Below are positions 1-8,432 of a stretch of DNA of 64,000 nucleotides, one piece after another. The translations under genes were made by a program, and so were the position numbers. Each line of letters starts with the position of its first letter. Position 1 is the first letter of the stretch. Location: NCBI GenBank assembly GCA_038043185.1, contig JBBTCO010000007.1, positions 1 through 64,000 on the forward strand, written 5' to 3'. This stretch comes from UBA5009 sp038043185. Lineage in GTDB: Bacteria; Bdellovibrionota; Bdellovibrionia; Bdellovibrionales; Bdellovibrionaceae. The notes beneath the pieces were generated by a model. It saw nothing but the letters and a program-made list of their open reading frames with translations, searched no databases and was not told the DNA's origin.

Positions 1-1
1 A

Positions 2-187
2 CGCAAAAAATCAAAAAAACTATGGAAATACAGACCCTTCACTCGCGTGATTCGTAGTTGGAAGGCGTACAAGACGGTAGTGAGCTATGTCAGACTTAAC
101 GAACAAGAAGCTTTGGGGAATATTCCTTATCGAAAACTGAGGCTGAAGGGCTTATCAGCAGGTGAATGGGAAATATTATGGGCTTAA
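2..187 (+). CDS. C-terminal fragment of a probable REP-associated (Y1-type) transposase, cut by window edge
   Basis: An open frame runs from the first bases to a TAA at 185-187, giving 61 residues of a highly basic C-terminus (RKKSKKLWKYRPFTRVIRSW, then a region with YVRLNEQEALG and ending in GEWEILWA). I recognise this tail as resembling the C-terminal segment of IS200-like tyrosine transposases of the RAYT type, where a conserved Y-x-x-LNE-x-EA-x-G stretch follows the HUH catalytic domain. The catalytic part lies outside the window, so it is not possible to say whether the gene is intact. The 29-bp repeats at 5443-5503 could be related elements. Moderate-to-low confidence on family; the reading frame itself is clear. 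Confidence 0.45.
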   Translation, partial: RKKSKKLWKYRPFTRVIRSWKAYKTVVSYVRLNEQEALGNIPYRKLRLKGLSAGEWEILWA

Positions 188-302
188 GTTAATGGCATTA
201 ATAAGGGAAATAGCGCGACGCGGCGAAATCCTGATTAAACCTTAACAATTTTGAGCCTGCAGGGAGGGTAAATTAATTCAAATATTAACGAAAGGCGCTG
301 CA
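188..302 (+). promoter_or_regulatory. Leader region of the pst operon
   Basis: This 115-bp gap separates the transposase fragment from pstS and must carry the pst promoter. A 13-bp perfect palindrome TTAATGGCATTAA lies at 189-201, right after the transposase stop. A TTAAC-containing stretch around 235-250 is the only thing reminiscent of a Pho-type site, and I cannot call a convincing Pho box. A weak Shine-Dalgarno AAAGG at 291-295 sits 7 nt before the pstS ATG at 303. Confidence 0.3.
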
Positions 303-1292
303 ATGAAATCCATCCTTTTTGGTTTGTTGATCGTTTGTTTTTTTAAGTCGACATCATTTGCTCAAATTCCTATCGTAAAAGTCGATGGTTCCAGCACAGT
401 CTTTCCAATTGCTGAAGCTATGGCTGAAGAGTTTCAAACCGAGAAAAAAGGACAGACGCGGGTCACGGTTGGAATTTCGGGAACGGGTGGAGGCTTTAAA
501 AAGTTTTGTCGTGGCGAAATTGATATTCAAAATGCTTCAAGGCCTATTCAAAGTGATGAATTGGCAAATTGTCAAAAAGCTTCAGTGCGATTTTTCGAAC
601 TTCCCATTGCTTACGATGCGACTGTGGTTGTGGTGAATATTAAGAATGATTGGGTCAATCAGATCTCGATCGAAGAATTAAAAAAAATGTGGGAGCCTTC
701 GGCGCAAGCTAAAATCATGAGTTGGAATCAGATTAATCCTGCCTGGCCAAAAGAAAAATTAAAACTCTATGGAGCAGGTTCTGATTCTGGAACCTTTGAT
801 TATTTTTCCGAGGCCGTTGTCGGCAAAGCCAAATCCAGCCGTGGCGATTATTCAGCCAGCGAAAATGATAATACTCTTGTCACTGGAATTGCTGGCGATA
901 AATTTGCTTTGGGCTATCTGCCTTTAGCTTATTACGAAGAAAATAAAGCCAAATTAAAAGTCTTGGGCATTGTTAATCCTAAAACTAAAAAAGTTGTTCT
1001 GCCGTCCAGAGAAAGCGTGGAAAGTGGTGACTACTCTCCTTTATCTCGCCCAATTTTTATTTATCCGAGCGAAGCAGGAATGAAAAAAGCCGAGGTTCGT
1101 GAGTTTGTGGAATACTTCATCAAAAATGCCGCGAAGGTTGTGCCTGCGGTTAAGTATGTTCCTTTGCCTGAAAAACTTTATGAACTTTCTCTTGAGCATC
1201 TCAAAAAAAATAAACTGGGGACTTCTTTTGGTGGGCATTCGAGCGTAGGTCTGAAGGTCGAAGATCTTATGAAACTCGAGAAAAAAAATTAG
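303..1292 (+). CDS. pstS: Phosphate ABC transporter, periplasmic phosphate-binding protein PstS
   Basis: High-affinity phosphate-binding protein that delivers Pi to the PstCAB transporter. It has 329 residues with a clear Sec signal peptide (basic start, hydrophobic core, likely cleavage after SFA at about residue 20). Family hallmarks are VDGSSTVFP at residues 27-35, the phosphate-coordinating SGTGGGF at 59-65, and GAGSDSGTF near residue 157. Length is typical for PstS. The ATG at 303 is preceded by AAAGG at 291-295. Its TAG stop overlaps the GTG start of pstC by one base, so the operon is translationally coupled. No phoU or phoB/phoR is visible in the window. Function is secure from the motifs and the operon. 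Confidence 0.96.
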   Translation: MKSILFGLLIVCFFKSTSFAQIPIVKVDGSSTVFPIAEAMAEEFQTEKKGQTRVTVGISGTGGGFKKFCRGEIDIQNASRPIQSDELANCQKASVRFFELPIAYDATVVVVNIKNDWVNQISIEELKKMWEPSAQAKIMSWNQINPAWPKEKLKLYGAGSDSGTFDYFSEAVVGKAKSSRGDYSASENDNTLVTGIAGDKFALGYLPLAYYEENKAKLKVLGIVNPKTKKVVLPSRESVESGDYSPLSRPIFIYPSEAGMKKAEVREFVEYFIKNAAKVVPAVKYVPLPEKLYELSLEHLKKNKLGTSFGGHSSVGLKVEDLMKLEKKN

Positions 1293-2224
1293 TGAGCCAA
1301 AAAATTGTTTTAACTCATTTTTCAGCTCCAGGTAGCCGCGCCCGACGTTGGCGATGGTTTCGCGAAAAGTTTGTTGAATTTATTTTGTTTTCTGCAGCGG
1401 CCTCGTCGGTATTGGTCACTGCGGGAATTGTTTGGACCTTAATTTCAGAATCAATTCCGTTTTTTAAGAATGTCAGTCTTTGGGATTTTATTACTGGGAC
1501 TGAATGGACTCCCACTTTTGAAAATGCAAAATTTGGTATTTTACCTTTGCTCGGAGGAACATTTCTTTCGACATTCATTGGTCTGATCGTAGCAATTCCG
1601 CTGGGAACAATTGCCGCGGCTTACTTAAGTGAATACATGAAACCTCAGGTGCGAGAAATAGTTAAACCCATTTTAGAGTTGTTGGCCGCCGTACCAACGG
1701 TTGTCTATGGCTATTTCGCCTTGCTTTTTGTGACCCCACTTTTGCAACAATTGTTTCCACAGATTCAAGGCTTTAATATTTTGGCCGCTGGACTTGTCAT
1801 TGGGTTTATGATTATTCCTTACGTCAGTTCGCTCAGTGAAGATGCCATGAGGGCAGTGCCAAATCATTTTCGCGAAGCTTCGTTAGCTTTAGGAGCTTCG
1901 CAATTTCAAACCACGATTCGTGTCGTTATTCCCGGGGCTTTTTCAGGAATTTCATCGGCCTATGTTTTGGCAATTTCTCGAGCATTAGGAGAAACCATGG
2001 TTGTGGCCATAGCGGGGGGTAATCAGCCTCAGTTGACTATGGATCCGACACAACCGGCAGCTACGATAACCGCGTTTATCGTGCAAATTTCACAAGGGGA
2101 TTTGCCTCATGGTTCAATTGGGTATCAATCAATTTATGTTGCAGGATTAACTTTGTTTGTGATTACTTTTTCTTTTAATGTACTGGGTTTGTGGATCAGA
2201 AAAAGAATTCAAGAGAAAGAATAA
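1292..2224 (+). CDS. pstC: Phosphate ABC transporter permease PstC
   Basis: Inner-membrane permease subunit of the Pst phosphate transporter. 310 residues with about six hydrophobic spans and an N-terminal arginine-rich cytoplasmic stretch. The conserved permease loop contains EASLALGASQFQT (around residue 193), and the SRALGETM motif typical of PstC/PstA lies near residue 228. It starts at a GTG overlapping the last base of the pstS stop codon, and ends directly against the pstA ATG. Start choice is supported by this tight packing. Neighbours pstS, pstA and pstB confirm the identity. Confidence 0.95.
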   Translation: MSQKIVLTHFSAPGSRARRWRWFREKFVEFILFSAAASSVLVTAGIVWTLISESIPFFKNVSLWDFITGTEWTPTFENAKFGILPLLGGTFLSTFIGLIVAIPLGTIAAAYLSEYMKPQVREIVKPILELLAAVPTVVYGYFALLFVTPLLQQLFPQIQGFNILAAGLVIGFMIIPYVSSLSEDAMRAVPNHFREASLALGASQFQTTIRVVIPGAFSGISSAYVLAISRALGETMVVAIAGGNQPQLTMDPTQPAATITAFIVQISQGDLPHGSIGYQSIYVAGLTLFVITFSFNVLGLWIRKRIQEKE

Positions 2225-3187
2225 ATGGAAGTGTTATTGACGGCTAAACAAAATCAAGATTCAGCAAACAAGGATTTGGTCACCGTTGATCTTGTCCAGC
2301 TGAAAAAACGCCAATTGATGAACCAAGTGTTCTCGGTGTTAGGTTTGTTGACGCTTTTATTTTCCATTCTTGTTTTGTTGGCCTTAATATGGGATTTGGC
2401 TTCAACAGGAGCTCCTCGAATTACCAAAGAATTTTTTATGCAATTTCCTTCGCGCATACCGGGAAAAGCGGGAATACTTTCCGCTTGGGTAGGATCGTTT
2501 TGTGTCATGATCGTGACCGCTTTGTGTGCAATTCCATTGGGAATTGGTGCGGGAGTTTATCTGGAAGAGTATGCCCGAAAAAATTGGTTCACGCATTTGA
2601 TCGAGTTGAATATTATCAATTTGGCGGGAGTTCCTTCCATTATTTTTGGCTTAATGTCCTTGGGATTTTTTGTGCAAAAATTAAATTTTGGCCAGAGTCT
2701 TTTAACGGCGGGGCTGACCTTAGGCCTTATGGTTTTGCCAATTGTGATAGTGACGGCTCGGGAAGCCATTCGGTCTATTCCCAATTCCATTCGAGAAGCC
2801 TCCTTTGCACTGGGTGCCAGTCGCTGGCAAACCATTAAGCATCATGTTTTGCCTTACAGCTCAGGTGGTATTTTAACTGGCGTGATTATTTCACTCAGCC
2901 GCGCTATTGGGGAAACCGCGCCCTTAATTACCATTGGAGCAGTCACATTTATTGCTTTTTTGCCAACTTCGCCAGTGAGTGTAGTTTGGCCTTTTATTAA
3001 TTTTCAATGGTTAAAAGATCCTTTTACGGTCATGCCCATTCAGATGTTTAATTGGATCTCTAAACCCGAATCTGAATTTCATGTAAATGCTGCGGCCACT
3101 GGAATTGTCTTGTTGGGTATGACTTTATTAATGAATATTGTGGCCATTTTTATTCGCTATCGATTTCGCGCAAAGATGAAGTGGTGA
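2225..3187 (+). CDS. pstA: Phosphate ABC transporter permease PstA
   Basis: Second permease subunit of the Pst transporter, forming the membrane channel with PstC. 320 residues and about six membrane spans, with an extended hydrophilic N-terminus of roughly 35 residues before the first span. The conserved EASFALGASRWQT loop and the SRAIGETAPL motif in the second half are diagnostic for PstA. It begins on the base following the pstC stop codon. Its TGA at 3185-3187 lies within the first codons proposed for pstB, so the four pst genes are tightly coupled. Confidence 0.95.
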   Translation: MEVLLTAKQNQDSANKDLVTVDLVQLKKRQLMNQVFSVLGLLTLLFSILVLLALIWDLASTGAPRITKEFFMQFPSRIPGKAGILSAWVGSFCVMIVTALCAIPLGIGAGVYLEEYARKNWFTHLIELNIINLAGVPSIIFGLMSLGFFVQKLNFGQSLLTAGLTLGLMVLPIVIVTAREAIRSIPNSIREASFALGASRWQTIKHHVLPYSSGGILTGVIISLSRAIGETAPLITIGAVTFIAFLPTSPVSVVWPFINFQWLKDPFTVMPIQMFNWISKPESEFHVNAAATGIVLLGMTLLMNIVAIFIRYRFRAKMKW

Positions 3188-3189
3188 TT

Positions 3190-3957
3190 ATGCAAAATCT
3201 AAGGGCACAAATAAATAATCTTTCCTTCGCCTACGGCGAAAAACCTGTTTTGAACTCAATCAGCATGCCAGTTCATGAAAAAAAAATTACGGCGATGATT
3301 GGGCCCTCGGGTTGTGGAAAAACAACTTTATTGCGTTGTTTTAATCGGATGCATGATTTGTACACTCAGTCGATTAAGTATGAAGGTGAAATTATTCTTT
3401 ATCCTGAAGGAAAAAATATTCTGAGTAGTGATATTGATCCAATGGAAGTGCGCATGCGAATCGGCATGGTTTTTCAAAAACCGAATCCCTTTCCCAAAAG
3501 TATATTTGAAAATGTGGCTTATGGCTTAAAAGTTCGAGGGGTTAAAAAACGAACATTTATCGAAAGTCGAGTTGAAAAATCTTTAGTACAAGCGGGCTTG
3601 TGGAATGAAGTAAAGGATCGCTTGCACAGTTCAGCAACTTCTTTGTCCGGGGGACAACAGCAGCGGGTGTGTATTGCCAGGGCCTTGGCCACAGATCCAG
3701 AAATTCTTTTATTGGATGAGCCAACTTCAGCACTGGATCCTATTTCAACCGGGCATATCGAAGAACTGATTAGCGAATTAAAAAAAGACGTAACGATTGT
3801 CATTGTCACCCACAATCTGCATCAGGCGGCTAGATGTTCTGACTTCACAGCTTTTATGTATTTGGGCAATTTGATTGAATTCAATGCCAGTGAAAAAATA
3901 TTTACAACGCCAAAAGATCAGCGTACAGAAAATTACATTACTGGAAGATTTGGTTAA
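3190..3957 (+). CDS. pstB: Phosphate ABC transporter ATP-binding protein PstB
   Basis: ATPase subunit energising Pst phosphate import. Walker A GPSGCGKTT lies near residues 38-46, the ABC signature LSGGQQQR near 150, and Walker B LLLDEPTSALD just after it, all intact. Length (255 aa from this start) is normal for PstB. Two GTG codons at 3181 and 3184 precede the ATG at 3190 in frame. I prefer the ATG because it lies just after the pstA stop (3185-3187), but the GTG at 3181, giving 258 aa and a short overlap, is equally possible. The phosphohexomutase gene follows after 7 nt. Confidence 0.95.
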   Translation: MQNLRAQINNLSFAYGEKPVLNSISMPVHEKKITAMIGPSGCGKTTLLRCFNRMHDLYTQSIKYEGEIILYPEGKNILSSDIDPMEVRMRIGMVFQKPNPFPKSIFENVAYGLKVRGVKKRTFIESRVEKSLVQAGLWNEVKDRLHSSATSLSGGQQQRVCIARALATDPEILLLDEPTSALDPISTGHIEELISELKKDVTIVIVTHNLHQAARCSDFTAFMYLGNLIEFNASEKIFTTPKDQRTENYITGRFG

Positions 3958-3964
3958 AAAACAT

Positions 3965-5377
3965 ATGAACAAAGAAGAATTAAAATTTGGCACTAGTGGA
4001 GTCCGAGGTCGCGTGGTTGATTTTACTGCCGCGAATTGCGCAGCCTATGCTGTTAGTTTTGCGCAGTTATTGCGGAATCAATTTGCAAATGTCAGCACTG
4101 TTTTTATGGCGCGTGATTTGCGCGACAGCAGTGCAAATATTCAAAGTTATTTTTCCCAGGTTTTAGAAAATGAAGATTTTAAAGTGATCTCTTTGGGCGA
4201 GGTGCCGACTCCGACTTTGGCCTTATACGCGCAGGCTCATCACGCAGCTTCAATTATGGTTACAGGAAGTCATATTCCTGCGGATCGTAACGGCGTGAAA
4301 TTTTACACTCCAGATGGGGAGATTACCAAAGAACATGAAATTGAAATTCGTAAGAATTTTGTTTTGACGGCAAATCCAGGGGTTCAAAGTTCTTACAATT
4401 TTCTTAATGAGAAAGAAAATCAAACGGCTGCCGAGCAAAACTATTTGAATCGTTATTTGAATTTTTTTGGTAAAGATTTTTTAAACGGAGTGCGAGTTTT
4501 ATTCTATCAACATTCCACAGTTGGTAGAAATTTATTGCCAAAAATTTTAGAAAATCTTGGAGCACGGGTGGTGTTGGCAGCTTGGTCAGAAAAATTTATT
4601 CCCGTAGATACAGAAAATGTATCTAACCTTAATGAACTTGAAAGTTTAATGTTTAACAGTGATGCAGAAATTCTGGTTAGTGCGGATGGCGATGCCGATC
4701 GGCCTTTGGTTATACATCGAAAACAGGGACAGATTGTTGGTGATCTTCTTGGTCTGATGACTGCTCGCTATTTAGGTATTGAAGCTATTTCGATACCCGT
4801 CAGTTGCACAAGCTTGATTGATGATTCGGCTTGGTTTAAAAAAATCGAACGAACAAAAATTGGTTCTCCTTTCGTTATTTCCGGGATGGAAAAAATCAGA
4901 AGTGAATTTAATTCTGTTGCGGGCTTTGAAGCGAATGGGGGATTTATACTGGGTGCGGACATTAAGAGTTTGCGAGCTCTGGGTACCCGCGATGCGCTAT
5001 TGCCAATCATTGCCTATTTGAAATTGCATTCGACGGGTTGGTTGCAAGAGAATGAAGAGTTTCTTTTTTCTAAATCCAATGTCAGTGGACTTTTGAAGGA
5101 TTTTCCTTTGGAGAGTTCTCAAGCGCTGCTGAAAATAGTTGAGGAAAATCCTTCGAGTTTGATGGAATCATCACCAATTTTGCGGGAGCAGTTTTCTTCC
5201 GTGAAGGAAGTTAATAAGATTGATGGGATTAAGTTTTTATCTGCGAATGGAGTTAGCGTGCACTTGCGTCCTTCAGGAAATGCTCCGGAGTTTAGGGTTT
5301 ATGTAGAGGCGGGGAATAAAGCATTGGCTGAAGAGATTTTAAGGGAAGCGTTGAAGTTTTGCGAGGGGTGTCGGTAA
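3965..5377 (+). CDS. Phosphomannomutase / phosphohexomutase-family enzyme
   Basis: Alpha-D-phosphohexomutase interconverting hexose 6- and 1-phosphates, most likely mannose-6-P to mannose-1-P for the GDP-sugar genes downstream. From the ATG at 3965 it has 470 residues. It starts with the family N-terminal motif FGTSGVRG and carries the phosphoserine loop TGSHIPADRNGVKFY, the Mg-binding DGDADRP, the sugar-binding loop GFEANGG and the C-terminal phosphate loop RPSGNAPEFR. The TGSHIPADRNG form resembles the NoeK-like phosphomannomutase group rather than GlmM. An in-frame ATG at 3875 lies inside pstB and is rejected, because the domain begins right at MNKEELKFGTSG. There is no clear Shine-Dalgarno, so translation is probably coupled to pstB, an unusual partner for this enzyme. 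Confidence 0.88.
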   Translation: MNKEELKFGTSGVRGRVVDFTAANCAAYAVSFAQLLRNQFANVSTVFMARDLRDSSANIQSYFSQVLENEDFKVISLGEVPTPTLALYAQAHHAASIMVTGSHIPADRNGVKFYTPDGEITKEHEIEIRKNFVLTANPGVQSSYNFLNEKENQTAAEQNYLNRYLNFFGKDFLNGVRVLFYQHSTVGRNLLPKILENLGARVVLAAWSEKFIPVDTENVSNLNELESLMFNSDAEILVSADGDADRPLVIHRKQGQIVGDLLGLMTARYLGIEAISIPVSCTSLIDDSAWFKKIERTKIGSPFVISGMEKIRSEFNSVAGFEANGGFILGADIKSLRALGTRDALLPIIAYLKLHSTGWLQENEEFLFSKSNVSGLLKDFPLESSQALLKIVEENPSSLMESSPILREQFSSVKEVNKIDGIKFLSANGVSVHLRPSGNAPEFRVYVEAGNKALAEEILREALKFCEGCR

Positions 5378-5442
5378 GTCCCAGCGGTACTGTCATGCTT
5401 AAAGAGGCAAAGTAAGCTTAGTTGTTATAATTTTTGAATCAT

Positions 5443-5503
5443 GTAAAATGACCTTGACTCCGAATTACATTAAAGTAAAATGACCCTGACTCCGAATTAC
5501 ATT
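5443..5503. repeat. Two 29-bp direct repeats (period 32 bp), possibly RAYT/REP-related
   Basis: Positions 5443-5471 and 5475-5503 carry the same 29-bp sequence, GTAAAATGACC(T/C)TGACTCCG followed by AATTACATT, with a single T/C mismatch and 3 bp between copies. They sit in the gap between the phosphohexomutase and the ATPase. Only two units are present, so this is not a CRISPR. The TCAGGGTCATTTTAC core on the other strand resembles short repeats that accompany IS200-like/RAYT transposases; a transposase C-terminus lies at 2-187. The repeat itself is directly visible, the origin is inference. Confidence 0.8.
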
Positions 5504-5518
5504 TTTAGCCTCTTGAAT

Positions 5519-5532
5519 GGAGGAACGTCATT
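5519..5532 (+). promoter_or_regulatory. Strong Shine-Dalgarno ahead of an in-frame ATT codon
   Basis: GGAGGA at 5519-5524 is followed after 5 nt by ATT at 5530-5532. The frame that contains the ATPase at 5599 is open from 5509 (a TAG lies at 5506-5508) and has no ATG, GTG or TTG before 5599. The SD placement therefore points to ATT as start codon, or to loss of an original ATG. An ATG at 5517 is in another frame. Confidence 0.5.
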
Positions 5533-5598
5533 CCCAAAATAACAAGTCTGCCGACGCGCCTATATGCGACTTCAATTAAAAAAGATTTAATCAATAAG

Positions 5599-6675
5599 AT
5601 GGTATTTATTGGAGGCCCTAGGCAAGTCGGAAAGACGACCTTAGCCGTTTCATTTCTTAAAGATTTTCATAGTGGTCACCGTGCCTATTTTAATTGGGAT
5701 AACGAACTTTCGCGAAAGCTCATTCAGAAAGGGGACTGGCCTAAAGATGAGCCGCTTATTGTTCTTGATGAGATTCATAAGAAAAAAGGATGGCAAAGTT
5801 TTGTAAAGGGAATTTGGGACACTTGGAGAAATACACAGCGTTTCATAGTGACAGGATCTGCGCGCCTGGATATTTTTCGTAAAGGTGGCGACTCCATGAT
5901 GGGACGATACCATTATTATTGTATTCATCCTTTCACTTTACCTGAGCTTGGGATTTCTTCAGAAAACTTAAAATTAATTTTTCAATTTGGCGGCTTTCCC
6001 GAGCCGTTACTCTTGCAAAATGAGACTGAACTACGTCGGTGGCATTTACAGAGAGTCTCGAAATTAGTACGAATTGACTTAAGAGATCTTGAAAATGTTT
6101 CTGATCTTGATAAAGTGGAACTTCTTGCTGAAGCTTTACCGGGCAGGGTCGGGAGCCCGCTATCCTACAGATCCTTAGCTGAGGATTTGGAGGTATCAGA
6201 TAAAACGGTAAAAAGATGGGTGCAAATTCTTGATTCATTATATTATTGTTATTTAGTGCCTCCCTTTGGTTCTAAAAAAATTAAAGCGGTCAAAAAAGCT
6301 CAAAAATTGTATTTATGGGATTGGTCACAAATTGAAGATCCAGGATTTCGATTTGAAAATATGGTCGCATCACATTTATTAAAGTTATGTGATTACTGGC
6401 AAGATGTTCACGGATATCGATCAGAACTTCGCTACATTCGTGACGAAAGTGGCAAAGAAGTGGACTTTGTCGTTCTCAGAGAGAGAAAGCCCTTATTTGC
6501 TATAGAATGTAAGATGTCTGACGCTGATATTTCACCTTCGCTGCATAGTTTTCAAAACAAATTAGATATTCCAAAATGGTACCAAGTTCACATGGGATCA
6601 AAAACCAGGGTTGTAAGTCCGAACTTTTCAATTTTGCCATTTGAAAAACTTTGTGAAGAGCTGTCATTAATTTAA
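5599..6675 (+). CDS. AAA-family ATPase with DUF4143 domain
   Basis: Predicted P-loop ATPase of the AAA_14/DUF4143 group; the biological role of this widespread family is poorly defined. Walker A GGPRQVGKTT is at residues 5-14 and Walker B LIVLDE at 53-58. A helix-turn-helix-like section (SLAEDLEVSDKTVKRW) follows near the middle, and the C-terminal nuclease-like fold contains EVDFVVL and AIECK. From this ATG only four residues precede Walker A, shorter than usual. The same frame extends upstream to an ATT at 5530 behind a strong Shine-Dalgarno and would add the expected N-terminal helix (MPKITSLPTRLYATSIKKDL and three more residues). These proteins are often mobile or defence-like accessory genes. 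It is not obviously part of the polysaccharide locus. Confidence 0.85.
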   Translation: MVFIGGPRQVGKTTLAVSFLKDFHSGHRAYFNWDNELSRKLIQKGDWPKDEPLIVLDEIHKKKGWQSFVKGIWDTWRNTQRFIVTGSARLDIFRKGGDSMMGRYHYYCIHPFTLPELGISSENLKLIFQFGGFPEPLLLQNETELRRWHLQRVSKLVRIDLRDLENVSDLDKVELLAEALPGRVGSPLSYRSLAEDLEVSDKTVKRWVQILDSLYYCYLVPPFGSKKIKAVKKAQKLYLWDWSQIEDPGFRFENMVASHLLKLCDYWQDVHGYRSELRYIRDESGKEVDFVVLRERKPLFAIECKMSDADISPSLHSFQNKLDIPKWYQVHMGSKTRVVSPNFSILPFEKLCEELSLI

Positions 6676-6764
6676 TAACAAAAAAATCAGTAAATTACAG
6701 CGCTGTCAAAAAGCTAAAACTTTCGGATGTGCATCCCTCGAGTTCCATCGGTCGAATTGCGGCT

Positions 6765-7490
6765 TCACAATTTAAATCCAGCCGCTTCAGAATCTGATTT
6801 AAACATTTGCACAGTATCCAAACTTAGTTGAAATAAATCCATATTAAACATTTTCATTTTCTTAATCAAATCCGGTGGTGCGGTAATAATTTTACAGCCG
6901 CACAACTCGGCTTGAACAATATTATAAACTTCACGAGTACTTGCCCATAGAAGTTCAATGTTAGAATCAACAGCGCAAAGTTGAGCAGAAGTTTGCATCA
7001 ATGGCATTGGATCTCTTCCAGTATCTGCAATTCTTCCCGCAAAAACAGACACAACACTTGGCGCACCACCCTTAAGGGCATCGACCGTTTTTTGCACTTG
7101 ATCCAGATTTAAGATCGCAGTCACATTCAGTTTCACTCCAGAATGGCTGAGCTCTTTAATTAAATTAATGCTACTTTCGCCTTTCGAATTGATAACTGGG
7201 ATTTTAACATAAACGTTTGCTCCCCAAGTTTTGATCTCGGCGGCTTGGCGTTTCATCTCGTCAAAATCATCAGCAAAGACTTCGAAGGAAATTGGTTTTT
7301 GAGTAATCTCCTTAAGGATGTCTTTACAAAAACTTCGGTAGTCAGTAATTCCAGCTTTTTTCATTAAAGTTGGATTTGTTGTAAGCCCCGAAATTTGAGG
7401 ATTTGCCGCCATTTCAAGCATTGATTTTCGATCAGCGCCATCAGAGTATATTTTTATTTTGCCCTGAAAGGCGCTTTTGGATGCAGACAT
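6765..7490 (-). CDS. Transaldolase-family protein (paralogue A)
   Basis: Class I aldolase of the transaldolase/fructose-6-phosphate aldolase superfamily, which moves or cleaves a dihydroxyacetone unit through a lysine Schiff base. 241 residues from the ATG at 7490. Visible motifs: GLTTNPTLM (residues 36-44), VYVKIPV with the predicted catalytic Lys96, and SVFAGRIADTGRDP. The start at 7490 is chosen because GGAGG lies 6-7 nt upstream; an in-frame start at 7514 has no such support. It is about 82% identical to the protein at 11305-12030 (44 differences counted by eye). It lies downstream of the HddC-type nucleotidyltransferase, suggesting it supplies or rearranges a heptulose phosphate for the heptose pathway. 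The exact substrate is inferred. Confidence 0.85.
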   Translation of the reverse strand: MSASKSAFQGKIKIYSDGADRKSMLEMAANPQISGLTTNPTLMKKAGITDYRSFCKDILKEITQKPISFEVFADDFDEMKRQAAEIKTWGANVYVKIPVINSKGESSINLIKELSHSGVKLNVTAILNLDQVQKTVDALKGGAPSVVSVFAGRIADTGRDPMPLMQTSAQLCAVDSNIELLWASTREVYNIVQAELCGCKIITAPPDLIKKMKMFNMDLFQLSLDTVQMFKSDSEAAGFKL

Positions 7491-7568
7491 AAAACCTCCA
7501 GTTATTAGTGTCACGAGGCCGCTTCTAATTAAACTTATTGAAATTCCGAAGACTTGAAAAGATAAAAC

Positions 7569-8348
7569 TCAGGTTTTATTTGAAAATCTATTTTGAAATT
7601 CTTGCAGTGATTCAAGGCTACCAATTTCCCAAAATCTTTCTTTACATATATGAGCCAAGATCTTGTTTTTAGAGCAAAAATCCGCCAAAGGTTCTGCTAG
7701 ATCTAAAGGGCGACTTGAAGGGAGACCTTCTACTAAATCTCTCTGTAAAAACAGGAAGCCATAATCGATATGTTTCCAATCTGGATTTGGTTCTTTCTTT
7801 GAATAACGCGCCAATCCATTATCATAGCTGGCGTTAGCAATGTGACCTTCAATATTAAGGGGGTATATGGTCATAAGGCCCTTGATATTTTGATTCCTAT
7901 TTTGCGTGGTCAGAAGATGATCAAATAATTCACCAGCATTCAAAGTAAGCATCGTATCGCCATAGGTTATGGCCAGGTAATCAAAGTTATGAGATAGCGA
8001 AAGTGCTATTGCCCCGCCGGTACCCTTTGGGCTACTGCCATCATCCAGATAGGAAATATTTAAAGACCATTTAGAACCATCTTTACAGTACTCTTTTATA
8101 GCTTCGGCCAAGTGACCGACGCTTAAGAAAATTCGACGAAATCCCTGTTCGTAAGCCCATTTCAAATGAAAATCTGCAAAAGTCTGAACTTTTTCTTTGT
8201 CTAAGGACTTGGGGTCAGTAATTGGCATTAAATACTTAGGTGTATTGACAGAAAGGTCTTTTAACCTCGTTGCTTTCCCGCCAGCTAAAATAAGTAAAGG
8301 TACATTTTCTATTGATGTTGAATTAGAGTGCGTGTTTGACGTCTTCAT
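7569..8348 (-). CDS. Sugar-1-phosphate nucleotidyltransferase, HddC-like
   Basis: Nucleotidyltransferase of the NTP_transferase fold, probably activating D-glycero-alpha-D-manno-heptose 1-phosphate to GDP-heptose. 259 residues. The nucleotide-binding signature LLILAGGKATRL lies near residues 18-29 with TPKYLMPI after it, and the metal-binding Asp is seen in AITYGDTML. The family is often annotated as HddC. The assignment to heptose rests on the neighbouring transaldolases and the SIS isomerase (10712-11308), plus an HddA-type kinase and GmhB-type phosphatase elsewhere in the locus. A glucose- or mannose-1-phosphate substrate is the alternative. It is divergent from the GT4 gene at 8433, with 84 bp between them. 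Confidence 0.8.
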   Translation of the reverse strand: MKTSNTHSNSTSIENVPLLILAGGKATRLKDLSVNTPKYLMPITDPKSLDKEKVQTFADFHLKWAYEQGFRRIFLSVGHLAEAIKEYCKDGSKWSLNISYLDDGSSPKGTGGAIALSLSHNFDYLAITYGDTMLTLNAGELFDHLLTTQNRNQNIKGLMTIYPLNIEGHIANASYDNGLARYSKKEPNPDWKHIDYGFLFLQRDLVEGLPSSRPLDLAEPLADFCSKNKILAHICKERFWEIGSLESLQEFQNRFSNKT

Positions 8349-8432
8349 TTGTCTTAGTGATAAAGGGATTTCAAAGGAAACACAAGATTCGCCTTAAATG
8401 AGCTATTAATTCATTTGCTTTAGTTATGTTTT

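Noticed and set aside
188..302. Pho box upstream of pstS
   Set aside because: No convincing repeated Pho-type heptamer could be found; only a loose TTAAC stretch.
2389..2838. 149-codon open frame inside pstA on the same strand
   Set aside because: Out of frame with pstA, composition is low-likelihood protein and pstA is certain; a shadow frame.
3875..3964. Upstream extension of the phosphohexomutase from an in-frame ATG at 3875
   Set aside because: It lies wholly within pstB, and the family N-terminus (FGTSGVRG) begins just after the ATG at 3965.
5443..5503. CRISPR array
   Set aside because: Only two repeat units with a 3-bp spacer and no cas genes.
7564..7577. AAAAC/GTTTT hairpin at the nucleotidyltransferase stop
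   Set aside because: Very short and A/T-only stem; not supported as terminator.
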